From Amorphoplanes friuliensis DSM 7358 (GTDB taxonomy: Bacteria; Actinomycetota; Actinomycetes; Mycobacteriales; Micromonosporaceae), in NCBI RefSeq assembly GCF_000494755.1, contig NC_022657.1, forward strand, positions 7,904,001-7,968,000: 64,000 nt of DNA, written 5' to 3'. The notes beneath the pieces are model-generated. The model saw nothing but the letters and a program-made list of their open reading frames with translations. It made no database searches and was not told the origin of the DNA. How positions within the stretch are numbered: position 1 is the stretch's first letter; each line of letters opens with the position of its first letter. Made by a program: the position numbers and the translations under genes. This document shows, one piece after another, positions 7,448-16,218 of the stretch.

Positions 7448-8626
7448 TCATCGTGCCACCTCCGCGTCGGCGGTGGCGCCCCCAGCGTCCACCACCGTCA
7501 GCTCACTCGCGGCCAATTGGCCGCACGCACCGTCGATCTCCCGCCCCCGGGTGTCCCGAACAGTGGTCGACACACCCGCACCCTGCAGCCGGCGGACGAA
7601 CTCGCGCTCGACCGGCTTGGGGCTGGCATCCCACTTGCTGCCCGGCGTCGGGTTCAGCGGGATGAGATTCACATGCGCCAGCTTGCCGTGCAGCAGCCTG
7701 CCCAGCAGGTCGGCACGCCAGGGTTGATCGTTTACGTCCCTGATCAGGGCGTATTCGATGGAGATCCGACGACCGGTCTGCGCCGCGTAGTCGAACGCGG
7801 CATCGAGCACCTCGGCCACCTTCCAACGCTGGTTGACGGGCACAAGCTCATCGCGCAGATCATCATCGGGGGCGTGCAGGGACAGCGCAAGGGTCACGGA
7901 CAGCTCTTCCGCGATCAACCGCCGCATTGCCGGCACGAGGCCCACGGTGGAGACCGTGATGTGCCGTTGTGAGAGACCCAGGCCTTCCGGCGCCGGGGAG
8001 GTCAACCGGCGGACGGCCGCGATCACCCGGGGGTAGTTGGCCAGCGGCTCGCCCATGCCCATGAACACGACCCGGGACAGCCGCGGCGGTGAGCCGGTGA
8101 CCGCGCCGGACGCGGCGACACCCGCGAGATAGACGACCTGGTCGACGATCTCCGCGGTGGAGAGGTTGCGGGTCAGACCGGCCTGCCCCGTCGCGCAGAA
8201 CGGGCAGGCCATGCCACAGCCCGCCTGGCTGGACACACAGGCGGTGATGCGGTCGGGATAGCCCATCAGGACGCTCTCGACCATCGCGTTGTCGTGCAAC
8301 TTCCACAGCGTCTTGCGGGTGGCGCCGTCGTCGCAGGCCATCTCCCGCTGCGGGGTCAGCAGCGTCGGGAGCAGGTCGGACGTCAGGCGGTCCCGCGAGG
8401 CGGCGGGCAGGTCCGTCATCGCGGCGGGGTCGCGCACGAGGCGGCCGAAGTAGTGGGTGGAGAGCTGCTGGGCGCGGAACGCGGGCTCGCCGAGCTCGGC
8501 GACGGCCGCACGGCGGCCGGCCAGGTCCAGGTCGGCGAGGTGGCGCGGGGGCATCGCGGGGCGTCGGCGGGTGATCACCGCGTCGGGGGCGTCGGGGCTG
8601 GTCGGGATGACCGGAAGAATCGTCAT
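7448..8626 (-). CDS. rlmN: 23S rRNA/tRNA adenine-C2 methyltransferase RlmN
   Basis: A 392-residue radical-SAM enzyme that methylates C2 of A2503 in 23S rRNA and A37 in some tRNAs. The [4Fe-4S] ligands are Cys137, Cys141 and Cys144 (CGMACPFC). The C-terminal catalytic Cys in the DGACGQ segment (about residue 368) accepts the methyl group. Length is slightly above the usual 350-380 because of a Pro-rich N-terminus. ATG at 8624-8626 follows GGAGAGG. It sits between cdsA and the DivIVA-like gene, the usual actinobacterial order, in the minus-strand run that begins at rpsB. Confidence 0.95.
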   Translation of the reverse strand: MTILPVIPTSPDAPDAVITRRRPAMPPRHLADLDLAGRRAAVAELGEPAFRAQQLSTHYFGRLVRDPAAMTDLPAASRDRLTSDLLPTLLTPQREMACDDGATRKTLWKLHDNAMVESVLMGYPDRITACVSSQAGCGMACPFCATGQAGLTRNLSTAEIVDQVVYLAGVAASGAVTGSPPRLSRVVFMGMGEPLANYPRVIAAVRRLTSPAPEGLGLSQRHITVSTVGLVPAMRRLIAEELSVTLALSLHAPDDDLRDELVPVNQRWKVAEVLDAAFDYAAQTGRRISIEYALIRDVNDQPWRADLLGRLLHGKLAHVNLIPLNPTPGSKWDASPKPVEREFVRRLQGAGVSTTVRDTRGREIDGACGQLAASELTVVDAGGATADAEVAR

Positions 8627-8660
8627 GGCCTCTCCAGTCTCCCACGTCGTCCGCCCATGG

Positions 8661-9824
8661 CTAACCCGGCGGCGCGATGAGCGAGAGCAGCAGGAACGCC
8701 GTCGGCACCGCGAAGAGGATCGAGTCGAGCCGGTCCATCAGCCCGCCGTGGCCGGGCAGGAGGTTGCTCATGTCCTTGATGCCGATGTCGCGCTTGAGCA
8801 TCGACTCGGCCAGATCCCCGACCACGGCGACGATCGAGAGCACCGCGCCGAAGAGAAGACCCCAGTAGAACGGGACGTCGAGCAGGAAATACGCCAGCAG
8901 CGAGCTGCCGACGGCGGAGGCGGTGACCGAGCCCGCGAAGCCCTCCCAGGACTTCTTGGGGCTGATCGTCGGCGCCATCGGGTGCTTGCCGAAGAAGACG
9001 CCGGCCGCGTAACCGCCCGTGTCGGAGAACACCACGGCGATCAGGGTGATGAGAACCCTTTTGGCGCCGTCCTCGGGCCGGGCCAGCAGCACGCCGAAGC
9101 TCAGCAGGAACGGCACGTAGACGGCGATGAGCGCGATCGCGGACAGGTCACGTCTGAGGCCCTCGACACCGTCGGCCAGGCGCCACAGTCCGGCGGCCAG
9201 AACGGTGACCAGCAGACCCAGCTCGAGGGCGTCGGTGCTGCCGTACCAGGCCAGGCCGGTCATGAGCACGCCGCCGGCGAGCAGCGGGATCATCGGGGCC
9301 TTGGCGCCGGTGACCTTGAGGGCCCGGACCATCTCCCAGATCCCGACGCCCGCGGCCACCGCCATCACACCGAGGAAGGCAGGCTTCCAGACGAAGAGCG
9401 AGGCCAGGACCACGAGGATCATGCTGAGACCGACCGCGATCGCCGCGGGCAGGTTGCGCCCGGCACGACCGGCGGGCTTGGCCGGTGACTTGCCGTCCCG
9501 ACCTGCCCGGCGCCGGCCAGGCCCGCGCGGGCTTTCGGCCTCGGTCAACTCCCACTCCGCCTGCGACGTCGAGGTCGCGGCCGTCGGAGCACTCCACTCC
9601 GGTACGGGCGGAGCGGCCGGAGCCTCAGCCGGGCCCGGGGTGAACGCGTTCCAGCTCGGGCCGGACTCGGTCGCCTGCTGGGCGTCGGCCTGCCGGCGGT
9701 AGGTGGCGTACGGGTCGGGCTCCTCGGCGGGCACGCCGGAGACGTACGGGGCCGGGGCGTCGGGTTGTCCGGACGCCCGGCCACCGGAAGGGGTGTGCCC
9801 ACCGCGGGGCTCGAGGTACGACAT
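8661..9824 (-). CDS. cdsA: Phosphatidate cytidylyltransferase CdsA
   Basis: An integral membrane enzyme making CDP-diacylglycerol from phosphatidic acid and CTP, the entry to phospholipid synthesis. It has 387 residues. The first 120 or so are hydrophilic and Pro/Ala-rich, ending in a basic RRRAGRDGK patch. About eight hydrophobic helices follow. The CTP-transferase signature is clear near the C-terminus: LKRDIGIKDMSNLLPGHGG then DRLDS. Its ATG overlaps the frr stop codon by one base (TGATG), so the two are translationally coupled. The long cytosolic N-terminal extension is common in actinobacterial CdsA. Confidence 0.95.
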   Translation of the reverse strand: MSYLEPRGGHTPSGGRASGQPDAPAPYVSGVPAEEPDPYATYRRQADAQQATESGPSWNAFTPGPAEAPAAPPVPEWSAPTAATSTSQAEWELTEAESPRGPGRRRAGRDGKSPAKPAGRAGRNLPAAIAVGLSMILVVLASLFVWKPAFLGVMAVAAGVGIWEMVRALKVTGAKAPMIPLLAGGVLMTGLAWYGSTDALELGLLVTVLAAGLWRLADGVEGLRRDLSAIALIAVYVPFLLSFGVLLARPEDGAKRVLITLIAVVFSDTGGYAAGVFFGKHPMAPTISPKKSWEGFAGSVTASAVGSSLLAYFLLDVPFYWGLLFGAVLSIVAVVGDLAESMLKRDIGIKDMSNLLPGHGGLMDRLDSILFAVPTAFLLLSLIAPPG

Positions 9825-10381
9825 CAGACCTCGAGCAGCTCGGCTTCCTTGTTCTTGACGAGCTCGTCGATCACCGCAACATAACGGTGGGTGACGTCGT
9901 CGAGCTCCTTCTCGGCGCGGCGGCCGTCGTCCTCGCCGGCGTCGCCGTCCTTGACGAAGCGGTCGAGCTGCTCCTTGGCCTTGCGGCGCACGTTACGGAT
10001 CGCCACGCGCCCCTCCTCGGCCTTGGTCCGGGCCACCTTGATCATCTCGCGGCGCCGCTCCTCCGTCATCTGCGGGAGGTGGATGCGCAGCTGGTTGCCC
10101 TCGTTGTTGGGGTTCACACCGAGGTCGGAGTCGCGGATGGCACGCTCGATCGGGCCGAGCTGCGTCGCGTCGTACGGCTTCACGATCACCATGCGCGGCT
10201 CCGGGACGCCGACCGACGCCATCTGGACCACGGGGGTCGGAGCGCCGTAGTAGTCGACGACGATCTTGGAGAACATCGCCGCGTTGGCACGCCCCGTACG
10301 GATCGCGGCGAACTCCTCCTTGGCGTGCTCGACCGCGCTCTCCATCTTTTCTTCGGCCTCGAAGAGGGTCTCGTCGATCAC
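9824..10381 (-). CDS. frr: Ribosome recycling factor
   Basis: A 185-residue protein of standard length that, with EF-G, splits the post-termination ribosome. The sequence matches the family throughout: the N-terminal helix with KMESAVEHAKEEFAAIRTGR, the hinge region NPNNEGNQLRIHLP, and the C-terminal helix ending in KNKEAELLEV. The start is GTG at 10379-10381 with AAGGAGG upstream. It lies 58 bp after pyrH in the classic rpsB-tsf-pyrH-frr order. Confidence 0.97.
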   Translation of the reverse strand: MIDETLFEAEEKMESAVEHAKEEFAAIRTGRANAAMFSKIVVDYYGAPTPVVQMASVGVPEPRMVIVKPYDATQLGPIERAIRDSDLGVNPNNEGNQLRIHLPQMTEERRREMIKVARTKAEEGRVAIRNVRRKAKEQLDRFVKDGDAGEDDGRRAEKELDDVTHRYVAVIDELVKNKEAELLEV

Positions 10382-10439
10382 CGCTCCGTCGCCTCCTTGC
10401 TTCTTCTGGTCGTTCGCACAAATGACGGGTGACGCGGGA

Positions 10440-11204
10440 TCAGATGGTGATCAGAGTGCCGATCTTCTCACCGCTGACGGCGCGGACGATCGTGTCGTCG
10501 CCCTGCGCGCCGAAGACGAGCATCGGCAGGCCGTTCTCCTCGCAGAGGCTGAACGCGGCCTGGTCGGCCACCCGCAGGCCCTGCTGGAGCACGCTGGCGA
10601 AGGTGATGTGATCGATCTTGCGGGCGTTCGGGTCGGTCCGCGGGTCGGCGGTGTAGACGCCGTCGACGCCGTTCTTGCTCATCAGCACGAGGTCCGCGTG
10701 GATCTCCAGGGCGCGCTGCGCCGTGACCGTGTCGGTGGAGAAGTACGGCATGCCGGCGCCGGCGCCGAAGATCACGACGCGGCCCTTCTCGAGGTGCCGG
10801 ATGGCGCGCAGCGGGATGTAGGGCTCCGCCACCTGGGCCATCGTGATCGCGGTCTGCACCCGCGTCTCGATGCCCTCCTTCTCGAGGAAGTCCTGCAGGG
10901 CCAGGCAGTTCATGACCGTGCCCAGCATGCCCATGTAATCAGCACGGTTGCGGTCCATGCCGCGCTTCTGCAGCTCGGCGCCGCGGAAGAAGTTGCCGCC
11001 ACCGACGACCACGGCGATCTGCACGCCGCGCCGGGTGGCCGTGGCGATCTGCCGGGCGATGCCCTGCACCACATCGGGGTCGACACCCACCGCACCGCCG
11101 CCGAAGACCTCACCGGAGAGCTTCAGCACGACCCTGCGGGGTCGCTCGGACGCGTGCGCCGGAACCTCTTCGACCACGACAGCCTGCTCGGTCACCATCG
11201 TCAT
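10440..11204 (-). CDS. pyrH: UMP kinase
   Basis: A 254-residue amino-acid-kinase-fold enzyme that phosphorylates UMP to UDP in pyrimidine synthesis. It shows LKLSGE near the start of the core, the phosphate-binding VVGGGNFFRG, the DYMGMLGTVMN segment, and DGVYTADPR near the end. An N-terminal extension of about 20 residues (TEQAVVVEEV) precedes the core. It follows tsf after a 102-bp gap that contains a strong hairpin. Confidence 0.97.
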   Translation of the reverse strand: MTMVTEQAVVVEEVPAHASERPRRVVLKLSGEVFGGGAVGVDPDVVQGIARQIATATRRGVQIAVVVGGGNFFRGAELQKRGMDRNRADYMGMLGTVMNCLALQDFLEKEGIETRVQTAITMAQVAEPYIPLRAIRHLEKGRVVIFGAGAGMPYFSTDTVTAQRALEIHADLVLMSKNGVDGVYTADPRTDPNARKIDHITFASVLQQGLRVADQAAFSLCEENGLPMLVFGAQGDDTIVRAVSGEKIGTLITI

Positions 11205-11248
11205 GCCGAAACCGCCCTTCCTTCGCTAACCCGAGACCCTATGTGACG

Positions 11249-11284
11249 GGGAGGCCGGGCGCTTGTCTCGCGTCCCGGCCTCCC
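11249..11284 (-). terminator. Hairpin between tsf and pyrH
   Basis: GGGAGGCCGGG and CCCGGCCTCCC pair over 11 bp around a 14-base loop. No T run follows on the minus strand, so this may be a partial terminator, RNA-processing site or stabiliser inside the operon. Confidence 0.55.
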
Positions 11285-11306
11285 GCGCAGTGCGCTGGTG
11301 CCTGGA

Positions 11307-12137
11307 TTACTCCTGGCCGACCTCGAAGCGGACGAAGCGGGTGACCTGGATGCCGGAGTCGGCGGTGACCTGCTTGACCGTCTTCTTGTTGTCGGTGACC
11401 GAGGGCTGCTCGAGCAGGACGTAGTCCTTGAAGAACGAGTTCACCCGGCCCTCGACGATCTTGGACAGAGCCTGCTCGGGCTTGCCCTCCTCGCGAGCGG
11501 TCTCCTCGGCGATGCGGCGCTCCGACTCGACGGTCTCGGCGGGCACCTCCTCGCGGGTGAGGAACTTCGGCCGCATGGCGGCGATCTGCATGCCGACCGC
11601 GCGGGCGTCGTCGTCGCCGGCCTCGTCGGACTTGCCCGTGTATTCCACGAGCACGCCGACCTGCGGCGGGAGATCCTGCGCCTTGCGGTGCAGGTAGACC
11701 GCGACGGTGCCGTCGAGCAGCGCGAACCGGTTGACCACGATCTTCTCGCCGATCTTGGCGGAGAAGTCCTGGACCACGTCGGCGACGGTGCGGCCGTCGG
11801 CGAACGAGGCGGCCTGCAGCGCGGCGGCGTCGGCCAGCTTGTTCTGCTCGCCCAGCTCGACCAGCGACTGACCCAGCGCGACGAAGTCGGGGGTCTTGGC
11901 GACGAAGTCGGTCTCGCAGTTGAGCTCGAGCAGCGCCTTGCCGGAGTGGCTGACGATGCCGTTGGCGGCCGTGCGACCGGCGCGCTTGCCGACGTCCTTG
12001 GCACCCTTGATGCGCAGGAACTCGACGGCCTTGTCGAAGTCACCGTCGGACTCGTCGAGCGCCTTCTTGCAGTCCATCATGCCGGCGCCGGTGAGGTCGC
12101 GGATCTTCTTCACGTCCGCGGCGGTGTAGTTGGCCAT
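11307..12137 (-). CDS. tsf: Elongation factor Ts
   Basis: A 276-residue guanine-nucleotide exchange factor for EF-Tu. The N-terminal UBA-like domain carries DVKKIRDLTGAGMMDCKKAL, and the second signature ELNCETDFVAKT follows at about residue 75. Length fits the actinobacterial form. ATG at 12135-12137 lies behind a purine-rich GAGAGAG. It is downstream of rpsB across a 74-bp gap with a hairpin, as in most bacteria. Confidence 0.97.
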   Translation of the reverse strand: MANYTAADVKKIRDLTGAGMMDCKKALDESDGDFDKAVEFLRIKGAKDVGKRAGRTAANGIVSHSGKALLELNCETDFVAKTPDFVALGQSLVELGEQNKLADAAALQAASFADGRTVADVVQDFSAKIGEKIVVNRFALLDGTVAVYLHRKAQDLPPQVGVLVEYTGKSDEAGDDDARAVGMQIAAMRPKFLTREEVPAETVESERRIAEETAREEGKPEQALSKIVEGRVNSFFKDYVLLEQPSVTDNKKTVKQVTADSGIQVTRFVRFEVGQE

Positions 12138-12174
12138 GACTCTCTCTCGATGCTTGAGGTCCGGATCGGGAAGG

Positions 12175-12200
12175 GCCGGCCGCCGTCACCGGCGGCCGGC
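12175..12200 (-). terminator. Hairpin between rpsB and tsf
   Basis: GCCGGCCGCCG and CGGCGGCCGGC form an 11-bp stem with a 4-base loop 12 bases after the rpsB stop. There is no T run. It could attenuate transcription into tsf. Confidence 0.5.
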
Positions 12201-12211
12201 TTCCTGAGGAA

Positions 12212-13159
12212 TTACTCCGCGGTGGCGGCGACGGGCTCGGCGACCGCGGTCGGGTTGTCCGGGACGGCGTCGACGACCGGGGTGGCGTCGTTGCCCGGAG
12301 TCGCGGCGGCAGCCGGCGCGGCGGGCGCGGCGGCGGGCTCAGCGGCGGGCTCGGCGTCCGCGGCCTTCTTGTCGGCGCCCTCGTAGAGGTCGCGCTCCCA
12401 CTCGGGCAGCGGCTCGCCGGCGGCGACGGTGCCCGGCTCGGGCTTGTCGTCGCTGCCACGGTTACGGCCGGAACGCTTGATCAGACCGTCGGCGACAGCA
12501 GCCGCGATGACCTTGGTCAGCAGCTCGGCGGAGCGGATCGCGTCGTCGTTGCCCGGGATCGGGAAGTCGACCTCGTCCGGGTCACAGTTGGTGTCCAGCA
12601 CCGCGATGACCGGGATGCCCAGCTTGCGGGCCTCGTCGACGGCGATGTGCTCCTTCTTGGTGTCGACGACCCAGATCGCCGACGGCACCTTCGTCATGTC
12701 CCGCAGACCACCGAGGGTCTTGGTGAGCTTGGTCTGCTCACGGAACAGCTGAAGGGTCTCCTTCTTGGTGTAACCGGCGGCGGTCCCGGTGAGGTCACCG
12801 ATCGCCTCGAGCTCCTTCATGCGCTGGAGCCGCTTGTACACCGTCTGGAAGTTGGTCAGCATGCCACCGAGCCAGCGGTGGTTGACGTACGGCTGGCCGA
12901 CGCGGGTCGCGTGCTCCGCGATCGCTTCCTGAGCCTGCTTCTTCGTGCCGACGAAGAGGATGTGGCCACCCTCGGCGACGGTGTCGCGGACGTACGCGTA
13001 GGCCTTCTCGATGTACTCGAGGGTCTGGCGCAGGTCGATGATGTAGATACCGTTGCGCTCGGTGAAGATGAAGCGCTTCATCTTCGGGTTCCAGCGCCGG
13101 GTCTGGTGCCCGAAGTGGACACCGCTCTCCAGCAGCTGACGCATGGTCACGACGGCCAT
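12212..13159 (-). CDS. rpsB: 30S ribosomal protein S2
   Basis: A 315-residue protein. The S2 core covers roughly residues 1-240 with MRQLLESGVHFGHQTRRWNP at the start and the PRALWVVDTKKE-like segment (SAIWVVDTKKEHIAV). A tail of about 70 residues, rich in Ala, Pro and Glu (ADAEPAAEPAAAPAAPAAAA), follows and is longer than in most bacteria. ATG at 13157-13159 is preceded by AGGGAG. It heads the minus-strand run rpsB-tsf-pyrH-frr-cdsA-rlmN; the promoter must lie in the 316-bp region upstream. Confidence 0.97.
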   Translation of the reverse strand: MAVVTMRQLLESGVHFGHQTRRWNPKMKRFIFTERNGIYIIDLRQTLEYIEKAYAYVRDTVAEGGHILFVGTKKQAQEAIAEHATRVGQPYVNHRWLGGMLTNFQTVYKRLQRMKELEAIGDLTGTAAGYTKKETLQLFREQTKLTKTLGGLRDMTKVPSAIWVVDTKKEHIAVDEARKLGIPVIAVLDTNCDPDEVDFPIPGNDDAIRSAELLTKVIAAAVADGLIKRSGRNRGSDDKPEPGTVAAGEPLPEWERDLYEGADKKAADAEPAAEPAAAPAAPAAAATPGNDATPVVDAVPDNPTAVAEPVAATAE

Positions 13160-13475
13160 GGTGAATTGCTCCCTGTTATTCCCTGGTTGTCACGCTCACC
13201 GGCGGTGGGCGTCCTGGCGCCCGGTCGCCGGCCCAGGTGGGGCCCGACATCATCGGGACCAGGGAGGGCCGTCGCTGACGGCTCACCATCGGACCGGTCG
13301 AACCGGTCCGGCGGGCACGTGCAGAGGGCGCGCGAGGTCGACCGCACGAGGCGGTCGCCGTCGACAAGCATACGCCGTTCGCGACCGGGCCCGCTGCCGG
13401 GGTTTTTGTCGCTTTGCCCGGTCTCTGTCCGGCCTCTGGAGCGGCGCTCCGAGGTGTGGCTCTCAGGAGACGTTT
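13160..13475 (-). promoter_or_regulatory. rpsB upstream region
   Basis: This stretch has no gene and should contain the rpsB promoter and leader. A perfect hairpin lies at 13291-13309 (GGACCGGT-CGA-ACCGGTCC). A TATGCT at 13368-13373 on the minus strand could be a -10 element, but I see no firm -35. No known ribosomal leader motif was recognised. Confidence 0.35.
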
Positions 13476-14180
13476 TCAGGCGACGCCGAGCCCGGCAGCC
13501 AGGAGGAGGATCAGGCCGATCGGGAGGTACACGAGCGGCGGGCGCAGCCAGGCGTCGCGGCCGCTCGTCTTGATTCCCGCGAGCGTGTAGAGACCCAGGC
13601 CGGTCATTGGCAGGCCGAGCGTCAGCAGCACGGCCGGCACGATGCCCCGCGAGGCGGGATCGTCGACGAAGGTCGCCTGCACCAGCAACAGGACGGCCGG
13701 GATCAACAGGACGACCGTGAGGACAGCGAACACCAGTGCCGAAACCGGGCGCTTCGGGGCGGCCGAGGCCATCGGCACCATGCTCGTCGGCTGGTTGTAG
13801 GCCGGCGGCGGGCTCTCCGGCGTGACCCCGGAGCCGTACGTGGTGGTGGTCGTCACGGTCGAGACCGCCGGCGGGTCCGCGGCGGCGGCGCTGGTCGGCC
13901 GGACCGTCGGATACTCCGGGCCGCGCACCGGCATGCGGATCGAGCCCGAGTCCGAGGACGACAAGGCATGGCTGCCCGACGTCGTCACCGGGTCCGGGGG
14001 CGAGTAGCCGGCCGGGGTCGCGTACGGGTCGGCGGGGCGTTGCTCCGGCAGACGGAACGCGCCGCTCGGCCGCTCGTAGACACCCGAGTCGTAGGCGTTG
14101 GCCGCCGCGGGGTCACTCGGGCGCTGACCCGTGTACCAGCTGGGCTCGGGCTCTTCGGCGTACCGGCGATGTCCTTCCAC
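13476..14180 (-). CDS. Proline/serine-rich membrane protein of unknown function
   Basis: A 234-residue protein. The first 145 or so residues are disordered, rich in Pro, Ser, Thr and Tyr (PEPSWYTGQRPSDP; VSTVTTTTTYGSG). The C-terminal 90 hold three hydrophobic segments, at about 146-168, 182-202 and 213-232. The start is the GTG at 14178-14180. I do not recognise a named family. It lies upstream of rpsB on the same strand, so it could contribute read-through transcription, but a 316-bp gap argues for separate promoters. Confidence 0.6.
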   Translation of the reverse strand: MEGHRRYAEEPEPSWYTGQRPSDPAAANAYDSGVYERPSGAFRLPEQRPADPYATPAGYSPPDPVTTSGSHALSSSDSGSIRMPVRGPEYPTVRPTSAAAADPPAVSTVTTTTTYGSGVTPESPPPAYNQPTSMVPMASAAPKRPVSALVFAVLTVVLLIPAVLLLVQATFVDDPASRGIVPAVLLTLGLPMTGLGLYTLAGIKTSGRDAWLRPPLVYLPIGLILLLAAGLGVA

Positions 14181-14325
14181 GATTTCGCACCGTAGGTGAC
14201 TCGGGGTCCGGATGCCACCGCTGAGGCCCTATCACATGACCACGGTGACCCTGCGGTTATCCACAATCGCACTCTGTCCACAACCGGGTCCCCCGGCAGG
14301 GGAAATCTGCGCCAGGGTCGCCGCC

Positions 14326-14685
14326 ATGACAACGGAGAGAAAGGCGGTCGGCGCGTACGGGGAGCGGATGGCCGAGGAGCACCTGCGGGCCCAGGGGCTG
14401 GTCGTGCTGGCCCGCAACTGGCGCTGCGCCGACGGCGAGATCGACCTGATCCTCCGCGACGGCGACGACGTGGTGTTCTGCGAGGTCAAGACCCGCCGCG
14501 GCGACCGCTTCGGCACACCGGCCGAGGCGATCGGCCCGGCCAAGGTCCGCCGTCTGCGCCGGCTCGCTGCCCACTGGCTCTCGGAGTCCCCGGTACGCCC
14601 GCACGAGATCCGCTTCGACGTGGTGGCCGTCCTCCCCCAGCGACGCGGGGCGACCGTGGTCGAGCATGTCCGTGCGGCGTTCTAG
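14326..14685 (+). CDS. YraN/UPF0102-family nuclease-fold protein
   Basis: A 119-residue protein of the YraN family, a restriction-endonuclease-like fold. The conserved acidic/basic residues are Glu38, Asp40, Glu53 and Lys55 (GEIDLI...EVKTR), resembling a PD-(D/E)xK site. GAYGERMAEEHLRAQG at the N-terminus is also typical. The ATG at 14326 is chosen because an upstream in-frame ATG would add an unconserved tail. comM starts directly after its stop codon, forming a yraN-comM-dprA operon that in many bacteria concerns DNA uptake or recombination. The biochemical role of YraN itself is unproven. Confidence 0.9.
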   Translation: MTTERKAVGAYGERMAEEHLRAQGLVVLARNWRCADGEIDLILRDGDDVVFCEVKTRRGDRFGTPAEAIGPAKVRRLRRLAAHWLSESPVRPHEIRFDVVAVLPQRRGATVVEHVRAAF

Positions 14686-16218
14686 GTGAGTTATGCCCGC
14701 GTGTTGTGCGTCGGTCTGGTCGGCGTCGAAGGTCACCTGATCGAGGTGGAGGCCGACCTGTCGCCGGGGCTGCCGGCGGTGGTGCTGACAGGCCTGCCGG
14801 ACACCGCCCTGCACGAGGCGCGCGACCGCGTCCGCGCGGCGGTCGTGAACTCCGGCCAGACCTGGCCCAACCGCCGCATCACCGTGAACCTGCTCCCGGC
14901 GACCCTCCCGAAACACGGCAGTGCCTTCGACCTGGCCATCGCCGCAGCACTCCTGGCCGGCGCGGGTGAGCTGCCGGCGGCACCCCTGGAAGGCGTCGTG
15001 GTCCTGGGCGAGCTCGGCCTGGACGGGGCGGTGCGCCCGATCCGCGGCGTGCTCCCGATGGTGGCGGCGGCCGTACGCGCCGGGATGACGCGGGTGATCG
15101 TCCCGCTGGGCAATGCGCGTGAGGCCACGGTGGTGCCCGGCGTGACCGTGCGGGCGGTCGACTCGCTGCACCGGCTGGTCGCGTACGTGCGGGGTGAGGA
15201 CCGTCTGCTGGACCCGCCGCCGGCCCTGCCGGAGCCCCCGGTCGGTGGCCCGGACCTGGCCGACGTGGCCGGTCAGGAGCTCGGGCGGTACGCCCTGGAG
15301 GTCGCCGCCGCGGGTGGTCACCACCTGGCGATGCTCGGCCCGCCGGGTGCCGGCAAGACGATGCTCGCCGAGCGCCTCCCGTCCGTCCTGCCGCCCCTGG
15401 ACGACGCCTCGGCGCTGGAGGTCACAGCCCTGCACTCGATCGCCGGTGTACTCCCCCACGACGGCCGCCTCGTCCGCCGCCCGCCGTTCCAGGCGCCCCA
15501 CCACAGCGCGAGCCTGGCGGCGCTGGTGGGCGGCGGCTCGGGACTGGCCCGGCCGGGCGCGTTGTCGCTGGCCCACCGCGGGGTGCTGTTCCTCGACGAG
15601 GCACCGGAGTTTGCCAACGCGGCGCTGCAGGCCCTCCGGCAGCCGCTGGAGAGCGGACGGGTGCTGCTGGCCCGGGCCCGCGGCAACACGGAATACCCCG
15701 CGCGGGTCCAGATGGTGCTGGCCGCGAATCCGTGCCCGTGCGCCAACCCGGCCGGCGACCAGTTCTGCGAGTGCACAGCACTGGCGCGGCGGCGCTATCT
15801 CGGCAAGTTGTCGGGGCCGCTGCTCGACCGCATCGACATCCAGATCCGGATCCAGCCGCTGAGCGCGGCCCAGCTGATGACGGCTTCCGCACCGGCCGAG
15901 GGATCACCGGAGGTCGCCGTGCGGGTGGCGGCGGCTCGTTCGGCGGCGGCGGCCCGGTGGTCTCCGGGTGGCTGGCGGGTCAACGCCGAGGTGCCGGGCC
16001 CGCAGCTGCGCCGGCCACCGTTCCGGCTGGCGGCACGCGACACCGCCGTGCTCCGGGCGGGGCTGGACCGCGGGGTGCTGTCGGCCCGCGGCTTCGACCG
16101 GATCCTGCGTCTGGCCTGGTCGATCGCGGACCTGGACGGACGTGACCGGCCGACCGGGACGGACGTGGACGAGGCGGCACAACTACGAATGGGAGAGGCG
16201 CATGACCGAAACTCCTGA
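14686..16218 (+). CDS. comM: ComM/YifB-family Mg-chelatase-like AAA+ ATPase
   Basis: A 510-residue ATPase. The N-terminal domain carries GLPDTALHEARDRVRAAV. Walker A is GPPGAGKT at 218-225 and Walker B is LFLDEAPEF near 303. A cysteine cluster (NPCPCANPAGDQFCECT) typical of the family precedes the sensor region. ComM relatives act as hexameric helicases promoting branch migration during natural transformation. The GTG start abuts the previous stop codon, and the end overlaps the start of dprA by 17 bp, so the three genes are tightly coupled. Confidence 0.94.
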   Translation: MSYARVLCVGLVGVEGHLIEVEADLSPGLPAVVLTGLPDTALHEARDRVRAAVVNSGQTWPNRRITVNLLPATLPKHGSAFDLAIAAALLAGAGELPAAPLEGVVVLGELGLDGAVRPIRGVLPMVAAAVRAGMTRVIVPLGNAREATVVPGVTVRAVDSLHRLVAYVRGEDRLLDPPPALPEPPVGGPDLADVAGQELGRYALEVAAAGGHHLAMLGPPGAGKTMLAERLPSVLPPLDDASALEVTALHSIAGVLPHDGRLVRRPPFQAPHHSASLAALVGGGSGLARPGALSLAHRGVLFLDEAPEFANAALQALRQPLESGRVLLARARGNTEYPARVQMVLAANPCPCANPAGDQFCECTALARRRYLGKLSGPLLDRIDIQIRIQPLSAAQLMTASAPAEGSPEVAVRVAAARSAAAARWSPGGWRVNAEVPGPQLRRPPFRLAARDTAVLRAGLDRGVLSARGFDRILRLAWSIADLDGRDRPTGTDVDEAAQLRMGEAHDRNS